DNA of 64,000 nucleotides from Meridianimarinicoccus zhengii. Its GTDB lineage: Bacteria; Pseudomonadota; Alphaproteobacteria; Rhodobacterales; Rhodobacteraceae. Numbering within the stretch: position 1 is the first letter of the stretch; every line of letters begins with the position of its first letter. The stretch is from the NCBI RefSeq assembly GCF_003254465.1, contig NZ_QDFI01000007.1, positions 34,519 through 98,518 of the forward strand. Direction: 5' to 3'. Of the stretch, positions 1-9,059 are shown one piece after another. The notes beneath the pieces were generated by a model, which worked only from the letters and a program-made list of their open reading frames with translations, searched no databases and was not told where the DNA came from. The position numbers were made by a program, and so were the translations under genes.

Positions 1-629
1 CCCGACCTCGCGCTTCTTCTGGCCCTTCGGCTTGTTTTCGTATTCCGCGAACTGCGCATCGACCACGTCCCACATGGGCGTGTCGATCACGCCGGGGGCG
101 ATGGCATTGACGCGAATGTTGTCGCGGGCGAGTTCGAGCGCCATGGACTGCGTGATCGAGATCACCGCCGCCTTGGTCGAACAGTAGAGCATAACGTTCG
201 CCTCGCCCCGCCGTCCGGCCTGCGAGGCGAAGTTGATGATCATGCCACCGCCCCGCTGGCGCATGCCGGGCACCACGGCCTGGATGGCGAAGATGGTGCC
301 GCCCACGTTCACGTCATACTGGCGCCGGTAATCATCGACTGTCACCTTGTCGATGGAGGCCATGTTGAAGATGCCCGCGTTGTTGACGAGGATGTCGATC
401 CCGCCAAACGCATCCTCGACCTGCTTCACGCCCGCCGCGATGCCCGCGAAATCGGTCACATTCATCGCAAGGGCCATGCCGCCGATGGCCTGCGCCGTGT
501 CCCGTGCCTCGTCCTCGCGCAGATCGGCGACGGCAACCCGCGCACCTTCTGCCGCGAAGGCTTCGCAGATCGCCCGGCCGATACCGCGGGCGCCGCCCGT
601 GACAAGGGCCACTTTTCCATCGAGCCTTT

Positions 630-633
<4 letters not shown>
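1..633 (-). CDS. smoS: Sorbitol/polyol dehydrogenase SmoS-type (SDR), C-terminus cut by window edge
   Basis: Short-chain dehydrogenase expected to oxidise a hexitol (sorbitol to fructose, or galactitol to tagatose) with NAD in the cytoplasm. Visible features are the Rossmann motif TGGARGIG (residues 12-19), NNAG (84-87), a serine in the FASQAG stretch (about 137) and the catalytic pair Y150/K154 in YCSTK. About 211 of some 257 residues are present; the gene continues past base 1. The start ATG overlaps the stop of the ATP-binding gene as ATGA, so the two are translationally coupled. The order SBP, permease, permease, ATPase, dehydrogenase matches the Rhodobacter smoEFGKS operon. The exact polyol cannot be decided from the sequence. 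Confidence 0.87.
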
Positions 634-1634
<1,001 letters not shown>

Positions 1635-1645
1635 GTTTCTGTTCC

Positions 1646-2479
1646 TTATTTCACAGCGCCGAAGGTCAGGCCCCGGACGAGTTGCTTCTGGCTGAACCAG
1701 CCCATGATCAGGATCGGCGCGATGGCCATGACGGAAGCCGCGCTGAGTTTCGCGTAGAACAGGCCCTCGGGGCTGGAGTAGCTGGCGATGAAGGCCGTCA
1801 GGGGGGCCGCGTTGGAAGCGGTCAGGTTGAGCGTCCAGAAGGCTTCGTTCCATGCCAGGATGATGTTGAGCAGCACCGTGGACGCGATGCCGGGGATCGC
1901 CATGGGCGTGAGGACATAGATCACCTCTTCCCGAAGCGATGCCCCGTCCATGCGCGCGGCTTCGAGGATCTCGCCGGGGATTTCGCGGAAATAGGTGTAG
2001 AGCATCCAGACGATGATCGGCAGGTTCATGAGCATCAGCACGATCACGAGTCCGGTGCGCGTATCCAGCAGTCCCACGTCGCGGAAGATCAGGTAGATCG
2101 GAACCAGCACGCCCACGGGCGGCAGCATCTTGGTGGACAGCATCCACATCAGCACGTTCTTCGTGTGCTTGGCCGGAACGAAGGCCATCGCCCAGGCCGC
2201 GGGTACCGCCACGAGAAGCCCCAGGATTGTCGACCCGAGCGCCAGCACGACCGAATTGGTGAAGTGCTTGAAGTAGTCGGACCTTTCCTGAACGGCGCCG
2301 AAGCTTTCGGTCGTCCAGCCGGTGCTGAACAGCACCTGCAGCGGAGCCTTGATCGCGTCGCCTTCGGTCTTGAACGACAGGATCAGGATCCACAGGATCG
2401 GAAAGAAGATGATGAAGCCCAGCGTGCCGGCGACCGCGGTGTTGATCGCCTTTCGGGAATTCGGAACTGCGCGTGCCAT
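1646..2479 (-). CDS. smoG: Polyol ABC transporter permease (MalG-like)
   Basis: Inner-membrane permease of the CUT1 family, 277 aa. A first hydrophobic segment at about residues 13-37 follows a basic N-terminus, and further membrane segments follow. The cytoplasmic EAA loop (EAARMDGAS) that docks on the ATPase is seen near residue 170. A Shine-Dalgarno GGAGGGAA lies 8 nt before the ATG. It is 13 nt after smoF and 11 nt before smoK, so co-transcription is certain in practice. With smoF it forms the membrane channel for the polyol delivered by SmoE. Confidence 0.92.
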   Translation of the reverse strand: MARAVPNSRKAINTAVAGTLGFIIFFPILWILILSFKTEGDAIKAPLQVLFSTGWTTESFGAVQERSDYFKHFTNSVVLALGSTILGLLVAVPAAWAMAFVPAKHTKNVLMWMLSTKMLPPVGVLVPIYLIFRDVGLLDTRTGLVIVLMLMNLPIIVWMLYTYFREIPGEILEAARMDGASLREEVIYVLTPMAIPGIASTVLLNIILAWNEAFWTLNLTASNAAPLTAFIASYSSPEGLFYAKLSAASVMAIAPILIMGWFSQKQLVRGLTFGAVK

Positions 2480-2492
2480 GGGTGTTCCCTCC

Positions 2493-3365
2493 TCAGGCGT
2501 CGAGGTTCTTGCCGATCATCCGCATCAGGAAGATCGCAACGATATTGGCGAGGATGATAGCGATGACCCCCCCTGCACTGCCCATGCCCACGTCGTATTG
2601 CAGCAGCGAGGACACGTAGATCAGGTAGGTCAGGTTCGTGGTCGCCACGCCCGGCCCGCCATTCGTCGTCACCAGAATTTCTGCGAAGATCGACAGCAGG
2701 AAGATCGTTTGGATCAGGATCACGACGGTGATCGCGCGCGCGAGATGCGGCAGCATAATGTACCAGAACCGGTTGAACCAGCTCGCCCCGTCCATTTCCG
2801 CAGCTTCGAGCTGTTCCTGGTCGAGCGACTGGAACGCCGTCAGCAGGATCAGCGTGGCGAAGGGCAGCCATTGCCACGACACGATCAGCACGATGGACAG
2901 GAGGGGGATAGAACTGAAGAAATCTATTGGCGCCGCACCGAGCGATTGCGCGATGTGCCCGAAAATCCCGTTCACCGGATTCATGAACATGTTCTTCCAG
3001 ACCAGCGCGCCCACGGTCGGCATGACGAAGAAAGGCGCGATCACCATGATCCGGATGAGTCCCTGCCCCCACATCGGCTGGTCCAGAAGCAGCGCGAACA
3101 TGATGCCCCCGATCGTGGTGATCAGCAGAACCCCGCCCACAAGCACGAGCGTGTTGATCATCGCTGCGCTGAAGCTCGGGTCGGTCACGAACCAGCGGTA
3201 GTTTTCCCACCCCACGAACGGGTTATCGCCGGGGTTGAGCAGGTTGAACCGCAGGAACGAGAAATAGACCGTCATGCAGAGCGGGATAAGCATCCAGCCC
3301 AGAAGCAGAACCACGGCGGGCGATATCATCAGACGCGCGGCCGATCGTGAAGCTTTGGTTGCCAT
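2493..3365 (-). CDS. smoF: Polyol ABC transporter permease (MalF-like)
   Basis: Inner-membrane permease partner of SmoG, 290 aa, with a hydrophobic N-terminal segment beginning near residue 15 and an EAA loop (EAAEMDGASW) near residue 200. The start at 3365 is preferred over an in-frame ATG 30 nt upstream because GGGAGGA stands 8 nt before it. The gene follows smoE after a 133-nt gap that contains an 11-bp perfect stem-loop, listed separately. Family: CUT1 binding-protein-dependent transport permeases. Confidence 0.92.
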   Translation of the reverse strand: MATKASRSAARLMISPAVVLLLGWMLIPLCMTVYFSFLRFNLLNPGDNPFVGWENYRWFVTDPSFSAAMINTLVLVGGVLLITTIGGIMFALLLDQPMWGQGLIRIMVIAPFFVMPTVGALVWKNMFMNPVNGIFGHIAQSLGAAPIDFFSSIPLLSIVLIVSWQWLPFATLILLTAFQSLDQEQLEAAEMDGASWFNRFWYIMLPHLARAITVVILIQTIFLLSIFAEILVTTNGGPGVATTNLTYLIYVSSLLQYDVGMGSAGGVIAIILANIVAIFLMRMIGKNLDA

Positions 3366-3457
3366 GGTATCCGTCCTCCCAACGTGCACCGGCACGAGCC
3401 ACGGGGATCCTGCCCGGAGCGCGCGTTGAATGTCTGTGAATGCAAAGGGTCCGGGGC

Positions 3458-3488
3458 GTTCGGGCCGGCGCGATGCCCCGGCCCGAAC
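3458..3488 (-). promoter_or_regulatory. Intercistronic stem-loop between smoE and smoF
   Basis: An 11-bp perfect inverted repeat, GTTCGGGCCGG (3458-3468) and CCGGCCCGAAC (3478-3488), with a 9-nt loop, lies 10 nt downstream of the smoE stop. There is no T-tract on the transcribed strand. It would stabilise the smoE message or cause partial termination, so that binding protein exceeds permease, as is known for malE-malF type operons. The role is inferred. Confidence 0.65.
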
Positions 3489-3498
3489 CCTGTGGCGG

Positions 3499-4821
3499 TT
3501 ACTGGATGTAGCCGGCCTTCGTCATTTCGCGGACCGCGAAGCGCTGGCTGTTTTCCAGTGCCTGGTCCACGGTCTGCTGCCCAGCAAGGGCGGCGGCAAT
3601 CTGCTGGCCGACATAGTTGCCGATTCCCTGGAATTCCGGGATCGCCACGAACTGGATGCCGGTATAGGGGACCGGATCACGGGTCGGGTTTGCCGGATCC
3701 GCGGCGAGGATCGAATTCTCGACCGTTTCCGCAAAGGGCGCCGCGGACAGATAGGCCTCGTTCGCATAGGTGGACTTGCGGGTGCCCGGAGGTGCCGCAA
3801 CCCAGCCTTCGCGCTCGCCGACGAGTTCGATGTATTCCTTGGATGTCGCCCACGCGAGGAAATCCTTGGCCGCATCGGCATTGGTCGAGCTTGCGGGCAC
3901 ACCCAGCGCCCAGGCCCAGAACCAGCCCGTGCCGTTCTTCGTTTCCTGGTACGGTGCCTGGAAGAAATCGGTCCGGTCCGCGACAGAGCTTTCGTTGGGA
4001 TTGAAGATGTATCCCGCCGCCGAGGTCGCATCGACCCAGGTCGCACAGCGTCCATCGGCGAACAGCGCGCGGTTCTCGTTATGCCCGTTCGACGACGCGC
4101 CCGGAGGGCCGTAGTTCTGCACGAGATCGACGTAGTAGTTGATCGCCGTGCGCCATTCTTCGCTATCGATCTGCGGCTGCCAGTCCATGTCGAACCAGCG
4201 GCCACCGAACGCGTTCACAAGCGGACCGACGAAGGCCATGTTCTCGCCCCAGCCTGCCTTGCCACGCTGGCAGGTGCCGAACACGCCGTTGTCCGGGTCG
4301 TGAAGCTGCGCGACCATCTCTTCGAACTGGGTGTAGGTGATCTGCTCGGTCGGCGCTTCGATCCCCGCGGCCTCGAACAGGTCCGTGCGGTAGAATGTGA
4401 AGGAGCTTTCCGCGTAGAACGGAACGGCGAACAGCGTTCCATCGGCCGACAGGCCATTGCGCACGGGTTCGTAGATATCCTCGAGATCGTAGTCCGGGTT
4501 GATCTCGGTCAGGTCGTCCAGCGCCACCAGCCAGTCACGTGCCCCCCAGATCGGGGCCTCGTAAGCGCCGATCGTGATGATGTCGAACGACCCGCCATTC
4601 GTCGCGATGTCGGTGGTGACCCGCTGGCGCAGGGTGTTCTCTTCGAGCACGACCCAGTTGAGCGTATGGCCCGTCGCCTCTTCCCACACCGGCGATAGCT
4701 TCTGCATGATGATCATGTCGGAGTTGTTCACCGTCGCGATGGTGAGTTCCGCTGCTGTCGCCGCACCGGCCGACGCAATGGAAAGCGCAGTTGCCCCGAG
4801 AAGGGCGCTCTTCAGGTTCAT
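3499..4821 (-). CDS. smoE: Polyol ABC transporter substrate-binding protein
   Basis: Periplasmic binding protein of family SBP_1, 440 aa. A classical signal peptide occupies about residues 1-23 with a cleavage site after ATAA. The mature part shows the SmoE-type opening (IATVNNSDMI) and the aromatic-rich sugar-binding body. The ATG at 4821 has GGGAGGA at good spacing. It heads the transport operon and is 97 bp downstream of lacI on the same strand, with its own promoter and two operator-like palindromes. It should capture sorbitol, mannitol or galactitol; the specificity is inferred from family and context. Confidence 0.92.
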   Translation of the reverse strand: MNLKSALLGATALSIASAGAATAAELTIATVNNSDMIIMQKLSPVWEEATGHTLNWVVLEENTLRQRVTTDIATNGGSFDIITIGAYEAPIWGARDWLVALDDLTEINPDYDLEDIYEPVRNGLSADGTLFAVPFYAESSFTFYRTDLFEAAGIEAPTEQITYTQFEEMVAQLHDPDNGVFGTCQRGKAGWGENMAFVGPLVNAFGGRWFDMDWQPQIDSEEWRTAINYYVDLVQNYGPPGASSNGHNENRALFADGRCATWVDATSAAGYIFNPNESSVADRTDFFQAPYQETKNGTGWFWAWALGVPASSTNADAAKDFLAWATSKEYIELVGEREGWVAAPPGTRKSTYANEAYLSAAPFAETVENSILAADPANPTRDPVPYTGIQFVAIPEFQGIGNYVGQQIAAALAGQQTVDQALENSQRFAVREMTKAGYIQ

Positions 4822-4833
4822 GGTATTCCTCCC

Positions 4834-4847
4834 GTTACGCGCTTAAA
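4834..4847. promoter_or_regulatory. LacI-type operator candidate O2 (smoE leader)
   Basis: The sequence GTTACGCGCTTAAA is a near-palindrome with a GCGC centre, lying between the predicted smoE promoter and its ATG. It matches the upstream site at 4896-4909 at most positions. Repressor binding here would block early transcription. The regulator is presumed to be the adjacent LacI protein. Confidence 0.5.
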
Positions 4848-4858
4848 TTCGCAGCGCC

Positions 4859-4887
4859 AGAAAAACCCAGACCTGCCCCACAGTCAA
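4859..4887 (-). promoter_or_regulatory. Predicted smoE promoter
   Basis: On the minus strand TTGACT (4882-4887) is followed after 17 nt by TTTTCT (4859-4864). The -35 is close to consensus and the -10 is weak, as is common for regulated promoters. The two operator candidates bracket it. Confidence 0.5.
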
Positions 4888-4895
4888 CAAATTTC

Positions 4896-4909
4896 TTTAC
4901 GCGCGCAAA
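4896..4909. promoter_or_regulatory. LacI-type operator candidate O1 (upstream of smoE promoter)
   Basis: The sequence TTTACGCGCGCAAA is a palindrome with one mismatch per arm, centred on CG, directly upstream of the -35 of smoE. Its reverse complement TTTGCGCGCGTAAA aligns with the O2 site and with the site at 6057-6072 on a shared GCGCG core. Confidence 0.55.
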
Positions 4910-4918
4910 CATTATTTT

Positions 4919-5962
4919 TCACGCGGAGAGACGCAGCACAAGCCGCGCGGGAAAAAGCGTCTCCGTCCGTCCGCCAGCCTGGGTGCCCGGAACCTCCCCC
5001 CGTTCGATCAGTTCGAACAGCGTGTCCACCCCGCGATTCGATACAAGGACGAAATCGTGGCCGACCGTGGTCAGCGACGGGCAGGTGAACCGCGCATAGG
5101 GGTGGTCGTCATGGGACGCAACGCGCAGCGCGCAGCCCGGCCCGCGCCCGACCCGGTACCCCTTTTCGTAGCACGCCGCGAGCAGCCCGATCGCCAGACG
5201 GTCGTTGCTGCACAGGATCGTATCGGTGGGCAGCGCGCGCTCGTTCAAGGCACGCATCGCGCCCTGGTATCCGATCTCTTCGCTCACCCAGCCCTCGCCG
5301 CGCACACGATGGATCATGGGTTCAAGCCCGTGGCTTTCCATGACCGAGATGTAGGCGTTGCGGCGACTCAGGGAGTTCGGGTTCTTCGGGTTCTCCATCT
5401 CGAAGAAAACGGGCGGCTCCCCGGTGCGCAGCAGGTAGTCTACGCTCTGGTTGACGAAGCTGTTGTTGTCCGACCCCACGAAGGCATGGCCCACCCCGTC
5501 GATGTTCCGGTCCAGCAGAACTGTCGGAACTTCTTCGCAGAATCGCACCAGGTGCTCCACGTCCGAATGCCGTCCGAGCGGCGCCAGAATCACACCGGCG
5601 GGCCGCAGCGACCGAAGGCTGTCAAGGATCTCCCGCTCGATCTCGCGCTCGCCATGGGCGCTGAACAACGACGGTCGGAACCCCGCCTCGATGCAGCGCC
5701 GTTCGATGTTGCGCGCCATTTCCGCGAAGGTAGGGTCGGCCAGGTACGGAACGACGATCCCGACATTCTTGGTCAGACGGCGGTTCTGGTTCATGGCAAA
5801 GATGTTTGGGCGATAGTCGTAGCTTTCCAGCGCCTCCTCGATGCGCTGCCGGGTGGATTGCCGGACGCTTTCGGGGTCGTTGAAATACTTCGACACGGTC
5901 GGACGGGAGATCCCGCTGACGGCTGCGAACTCTTCCATGTTTCGGATTTTCTGGCTTTCCAT
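4919..5962 (-). CDS. LacI-family regulator of the polyol locus
   Basis: Transcriptional repressor of 347 aa. An N-terminal helix-turn-helix (AAVSGISRPTVSKYF, about residues 12-26) and hinge region are followed by a periplasmic-binding-protein-like effector domain. The ATG at 5962 has GGAGG five nt upstream; an ATG at 6022 has a more distant GGAGG and would add 20 residues. The hinge reads PNIFAMNQ in place of the usual leucine-alanine form. It sits between smoE (same strand, 97 bp downstream) and the divergent tagatose kinase gene, so control of both units by a polyol or ketose is likely. Confidence 0.87.
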   Translation of the reverse strand: MESQKIRNMEEFAAVSGISRPTVSKYFNDPESVRQSTRQRIEEALESYDYRPNIFAMNQNRRLTKNVGIVVPYLADPTFAEMARNIERRCIEAGFRPSLFSAHGEREIEREILDSLRSLRPAGVILAPLGRHSDVEHLVRFCEEVPTVLLDRNIDGVGHAFVGSDNNSFVNQSVDYLLRTGEPPVFFEMENPKNPNSLSRRNAYISVMESHGLEPMIHRVRGEGWVSEEIGYQGAMRALNERALPTDTILCSNDRLAIGLLAACYEKGYRVGRGPGCALRVASHDDHPYARFTCPSLTTVGHDFVLVSNRGVDTLFELIERGEVPGTQAGGRTETLFPARLVLRLSA

Positions 5963-6056
5963 CCCACCCTCCGGCGCATCTGCATGTGCGCCAGCACCTC
6001 TTGCCTCGTACCGATCGGCCATGACCGGCGCGATCCTCCAGGACCTCTTGCAGTAT

Positions 6057-6072
6057 CTTATCGCGCGAAAAG
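6057..6072. promoter_or_regulatory. LacI-type operator candidate O3 (lacI/tagK intergenic)
   Basis: The sequence CTTATCGCGCGAAAAG is a 16-bp palindrome with one mismatch per arm, in the divergent region between lacI and the kinase gene. Read on the other strand it shares TTT-N2-GCGCG with O1 and O2. A TTGACA (6079-6084) stands just downstream on the plus strand but without a clear -10. Confidence 0.5.
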
Positions 6073-6169
6073 TATTCATTGACAGTAAAAAGAGCCGATG
6101 GCATCGGTCAAGAGCGTGTTTTTCGGGCAACGGCGCCCGTGCGCAGCGGCGGGAGGCCTGCGGAAACCG

Positions 6170-7120
6170 ATGCAGAAGATCGTTGTGATGGGCGAGATCC
6201 TGGCCGAGATCATGGCCGACACCATCGGGGCCGGGTTTACCGAACCCGTGGCGCTGACCGGGCCGTTTCCATCGGGTGCGCCCGCGATCTTCGCAGCGCA
6301 GGCCGCGCGAACAGGCCAGCCGGCGGCCATCGTGTCCGCGGTGGGGGACGACGATTTCGGGCGGGTCAACCTGGACCGGCTCCGGCGCGACGGGGTGGAT
6401 TGCAGCGCGGTCCGGGTCGATCCAGACCGGCCGACCGGCAGCGCGTTCGTGCGCTACCGCGCCGATGGCGGGCGCGATTTCGTGTTCAACATCCGCCACA
6501 GCGCGTGCGGGACCATCAGCGACACACCCGCGGTGCAAGCCGTTCTCGATGCGGCCGACCACCTTCATGTCATGGGATCGTCCCTGTCGAGCCCGGATTT
6601 CATCGCCCGCAACATCGCTGCCGCCGAGGCCGTGAAGTCGCGCGGCGGCACGGTGTCCTTCGATCCCAACCTGCGCAAGGAAGTGCTGGACGCGCCCGGC
6701 CTGAAGGACGCCATGGCGCACGTTCTCGGGTTGACCGACCTGTTCCTGCCCAGCGGCGCGGAACTGACGTTGCTGACCCGCACGGACGATCCCGCGGCGG
6801 CGCCGGACGAGTTGCTGGACCGGGGGATTCGCGCCATCGTCCACAAGCGCGGCGCCGATGGCGCGCGATATCACGACCGTACCAGCACGATCGACGTCCC
6901 CGCCTTTCCGGCGACCGAGATCGACCCCACCGGCGCGGGCGACTGTTTCGGGGCGGCATTCGTCGCCTTGTGGCTGCGCGGCACCGACACGCGCTCGGCG
7001 CTGACCCTCGCCGCCGCCGCCGGCGCCTGCGCCGTGCAGCATCGCGGCCCGATGGAGGGCATCAAGGATCTGGACGCCCTGCGCGCCTTTGCCACGAGCC
7101 ATGGAGCAGACATCCGATGA
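6170..7120 (+). CDS. tagK: PfkB-family sugar kinase, probable D-tagatose kinase
   Basis: Cytoplasmic ribokinase-fold kinase of 316 aa. The C-terminal PfkB signature DPTGAGDCFG holds the catalytic Asp258 in GAGD (255-258), and the N-terminal part carries the substrate-side PSGAPAIFA region. The ATG at 6170 is chosen because the kinase fold starts at MQKIVVMGE; GGGAGG lies 13 nt upstream. The stop overlaps the next gene as ATGA. Pairing with a KbaZ/GatZ-like gene and a polyol dehydrogenase fits the galactitol route known in Agrobacterium, in which D-tagatose is phosphorylated to tagatose 6-phosphate. A fructokinase role (MtlZ-like) is the alternative. Confidence 0.75.
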   Translation: MQKIVVMGEILAEIMADTIGAGFTEPVALTGPFPSGAPAIFAAQAARTGQPAAIVSAVGDDDFGRVNLDRLRRDGVDCSAVRVDPDRPTGSAFVRYRADGGRDFVFNIRHSACGTISDTPAVQAVLDAADHLHVMGSSLSSPDFIARNIAAAEAVKSRGGTVSFDPNLRKEVLDAPGLKDAMAHVLGLTDLFLPSGAELTLLTRTDDPAAAPDELLDRGIRAIVHKRGADGARYHDRTSTIDVPAFPATEIDPTGAGDCFGAAFVALWLRGTDTRSALTLAAAAGACAVQHRGPMEGIKDLDALRAFATSHGADIR

Positions 7121-8379
7121 CCCATCCCTTGCTCGGTATCCCAGCCGACCAACAAGTCGGGCGCACCCGCGGCATCACCTCGGTCTGTTCGGCCCATCCG
7201 CTGGTGATCGAGGCGGCGCTGGCCCTTGGGCGCGACCGCGACCGCCCCGTGCTGATCGAGGCGACCTGCAATCAGGTCAACCAGGACGGCGGCTATACCG
7301 GGATGACCCCCGCCGCGTTCCGCGACTTCGTCGAAGCCATCGCGGCGCGCGTGGGGTATGACCCGGCCCGCATCATCCTTGGCGGCGATCATCTTGGCCC
7401 CAACCCATGGAAGCATCTTGCGGCCGACGCCGCCATGGCGAAGGCCGAGGCGATGATCGCCGCCTATGCCGCGGCCGGGTTCACGAAGCTGCATCTCGAC
7501 ACGTCGATGGGCTGCGCGGGCGAACCCGTGGCCCTGCCCGACGAGACAACAGCCAGCCGTGCCGCAAGGCTGGTGGCGGTAGCAGAGACGCTGGCGGCGG
7601 GGCCGCTGCGGCCAGTCTATGTCATCGGGACGGAGGTGCCTGTGCCCGGCGGGGCGACGGGCGGGTTGGACCATATGGAAGTGACAGCGCCGGATGCGCC
7701 CATGCGGACCCACGCAGTGCATCGTGAGGCGTTTGACGCGCTGGGTCTGCGCGACGCCTTCGGTCGCGTCATCGCCCTCGTGGTGCAGCCGGGCGTCGAA
7801 TTCGGCCATGACGGCGTGATCCAGTTCGACCCGGCGCGCGCGGCAAACCTGTCTGCGGCACTTGGCACCCTGCCCGGCATCGTGTTCGAAGCGCATTCCA
7901 CCGACTACCAGACCGGCCCCGCGCTGACGGCCCTGGTGCAGAACGGTTTCGCCATCCTCAAGGTCGGGCCGTGGCTCACCTTCGCGCTGCGCGAGGCGCT
8001 TTACGGACTCGACGCGGTGGCGGACGTGCTGGACGGCCATCCGCCGAAGGGGCGGTTGATGGCAGCGATGGAGGCAGCGATGCAGGCGGACCCTGCCCAT
8101 TGGCGCAGCCACTATACCGGCTCGGACCGTGAACAGTGGCTGCTGCGCCATTTCAGCCTGTCGGACCGTATCCGGTATTACTGGCCGTCCGGCACGGCAC
8201 AGGCGGCGGTCGGGGAACTGCTGGCCCGGCTTGGCGACACGCCGGTCCCTGCGCCGCTCGCGGCGCAGTTCCTGCCCGCGGCATCGGTGACGGAGGCCCT
8301 GCCCGCCCATGAATTGATTGTGCAAGCCGTCGCCGGGGTGCTCGACATATATGACACGGCCTGCGCCCCGCCCCGGTAG
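7117..8379 (+). CDS. KbaZ/GatZ-family protein (tagatose-6-phosphate 4-epimerase or aldolase-subunit type)
   Basis: 420-aa protein of the D-tagatose-bisphosphate aldolase class II non-catalytic subunit family. Recognisable blocks are GGDHLGPN near residue 88, LDTSMGC near 127 and the EVPVPGG segment near 170. It is coupled to the kinase by ATGA. In enterobacteria such proteins support a catalytic GatY/KbaY aldolase, but no such gene is visible here. Agrobacterium members of the family act alone as D-tagatose-6-phosphate 4-epimerase giving fructose 6-phosphate, which fits this context better. The family is certain; the reaction is inferred. Confidence 0.82.
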   Translation: MTHPLLGIPADQQVGRTRGITSVCSAHPLVIEAALALGRDRDRPVLIEATCNQVNQDGGYTGMTPAAFRDFVEAIAARVGYDPARIILGGDHLGPNPWKHLAADAAMAKAEAMIAAYAAAGFTKLHLDTSMGCAGEPVALPDETTASRAARLVAVAETLAAGPLRPVYVIGTEVPVPGGATGGLDHMEVTAPDAPMRTHAVHREAFDALGLRDAFGRVIALVVQPGVEFGHDGVIQFDPARAANLSAALGTLPGIVFEAHSTDYQTGPALTALVQNGFAILKVGPWLTFALREALYGLDAVADVLDGHPPKGRLMAAMEAAMQADPAHWRSHYTGSDREQWLLRHFSLSDRIRYYWPSGTAQAAVGELLARLGDTPVPAPLAAQFLPAASVTEALPAHELIVQAVAGVLDIYDTACAPPR

Positions 8380-8388
8380 CCGCTGCCG

Positions 8389-9057
8389 TCAGGTTCCGGT
8401 GGCGGAATCCGTTTTCGTGATCGGGGCGATGTGAAGGTCCGCGGCCGCGCTGAGGGCCAGAACGGTCCTGGCATTCGCCAGGTCGTTCCCTCGCGCGCGG
8501 GTGGCCGCCGCTTCGGGTGAAAGCCCATAGGACAGCCAGCGCTCGATCAGCCGTTCCTCCAGCACCGCGATCGGGGGCGCGATCATCACGGTCGCATCGA
8601 AGATGTCGCGCAGATCTGCCCATGCCCCGTCGCGCAGCAGCAGGTAATTTCCCTCGGCCACCACGATTTCGGTGTCTGCCCGCAAGAACCCTGCATCGGG
8701 CACCGTGCTGTCGGCGGCCCGGTCGAACAGGGGATAGCGCAGATCGCCGGCTTCGTGCCTGATCCGCCGCACCAGTGCCACGAAGCCTGCGGCATCGAAC
8801 GTGTCGGGCGCGCCCTTGACCGCGCGCAACCCGCGCGCGTCCAGCGTGGCGTTATCGAGATGATAGCCATCCATCGGCAATAGCGCCGCCGCCCCGTCAC
8901 CCCGCCGGTCGTTCAGCGCGGCCACGACCCGGTCCGCCAGCGTCGACTTGCCGGAGCCGGGCGGCCCGGCGATCCCGATCATGATCCGCCCGTCTGGGTG
9001 CGGCAGCCCGTCGATCAGCGCCAGCACCGCGGCGACATGGTCGTTCAGATCGTGCAT
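8389..9057 (-). CDS. frcK: FrcK-type kinase (uridine kinase/PRK-like P-loop protein)
   Basis: 222-aa P-loop protein with Walker A GPPGSGKST at residues 31-39, MDGYHLD near 66 and FDRAADST near 113, as in the phosphoribulokinase/uridine kinase superfamily. It is the last gene of a frcB-frcC-frcA-frcK cluster, the same order as the fructose uptake operon of Sinorhizobium, where FrcK is the putative sugar kinase. It starts 2 nt after frcA. The 3' end faces the KbaZ-like gene with only 9 nt between. The substrate is not proven by sequence. Confidence 0.82.
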   Translation of the reverse strand: MHDLNDHVAAVLALIDGLPHPDGRIMIGIAGPPGSGKSTLADRVVAALNDRRGDGAAALLPMDGYHLDNATLDARGLRAVKGAPDTFDAAGFVALVRRIRHEAGDLRYPLFDRAADSTVPDAGFLRADTEIVVAEGNYLLLRDGAWADLRDIFDATVMIAPPIAVLEERLIERWLSYGLSPEAAATRARGNDLANARTVLALSAAADLHIAPITKTDSATGT

Positions 9058-9059
9058 GG

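Noticed and set aside
1646..2393. Long minus-strand open frame reaching from 2393 into the smoK gene
   Set aside because: Only the part from 1634 down has ABC ATPase features. The upstream part is arginine-rich shadow of the smoG gene, which has a clear start, ribosome site and membrane segments in its own frame.
5970..7102. Minus-strand frame upstream of lacI running through the kinase gene
   Set aside because: It is antisense to a well-supported PfkB kinase and has no domain of its own. The LacI start at 5962 has a ribosome site and homology.
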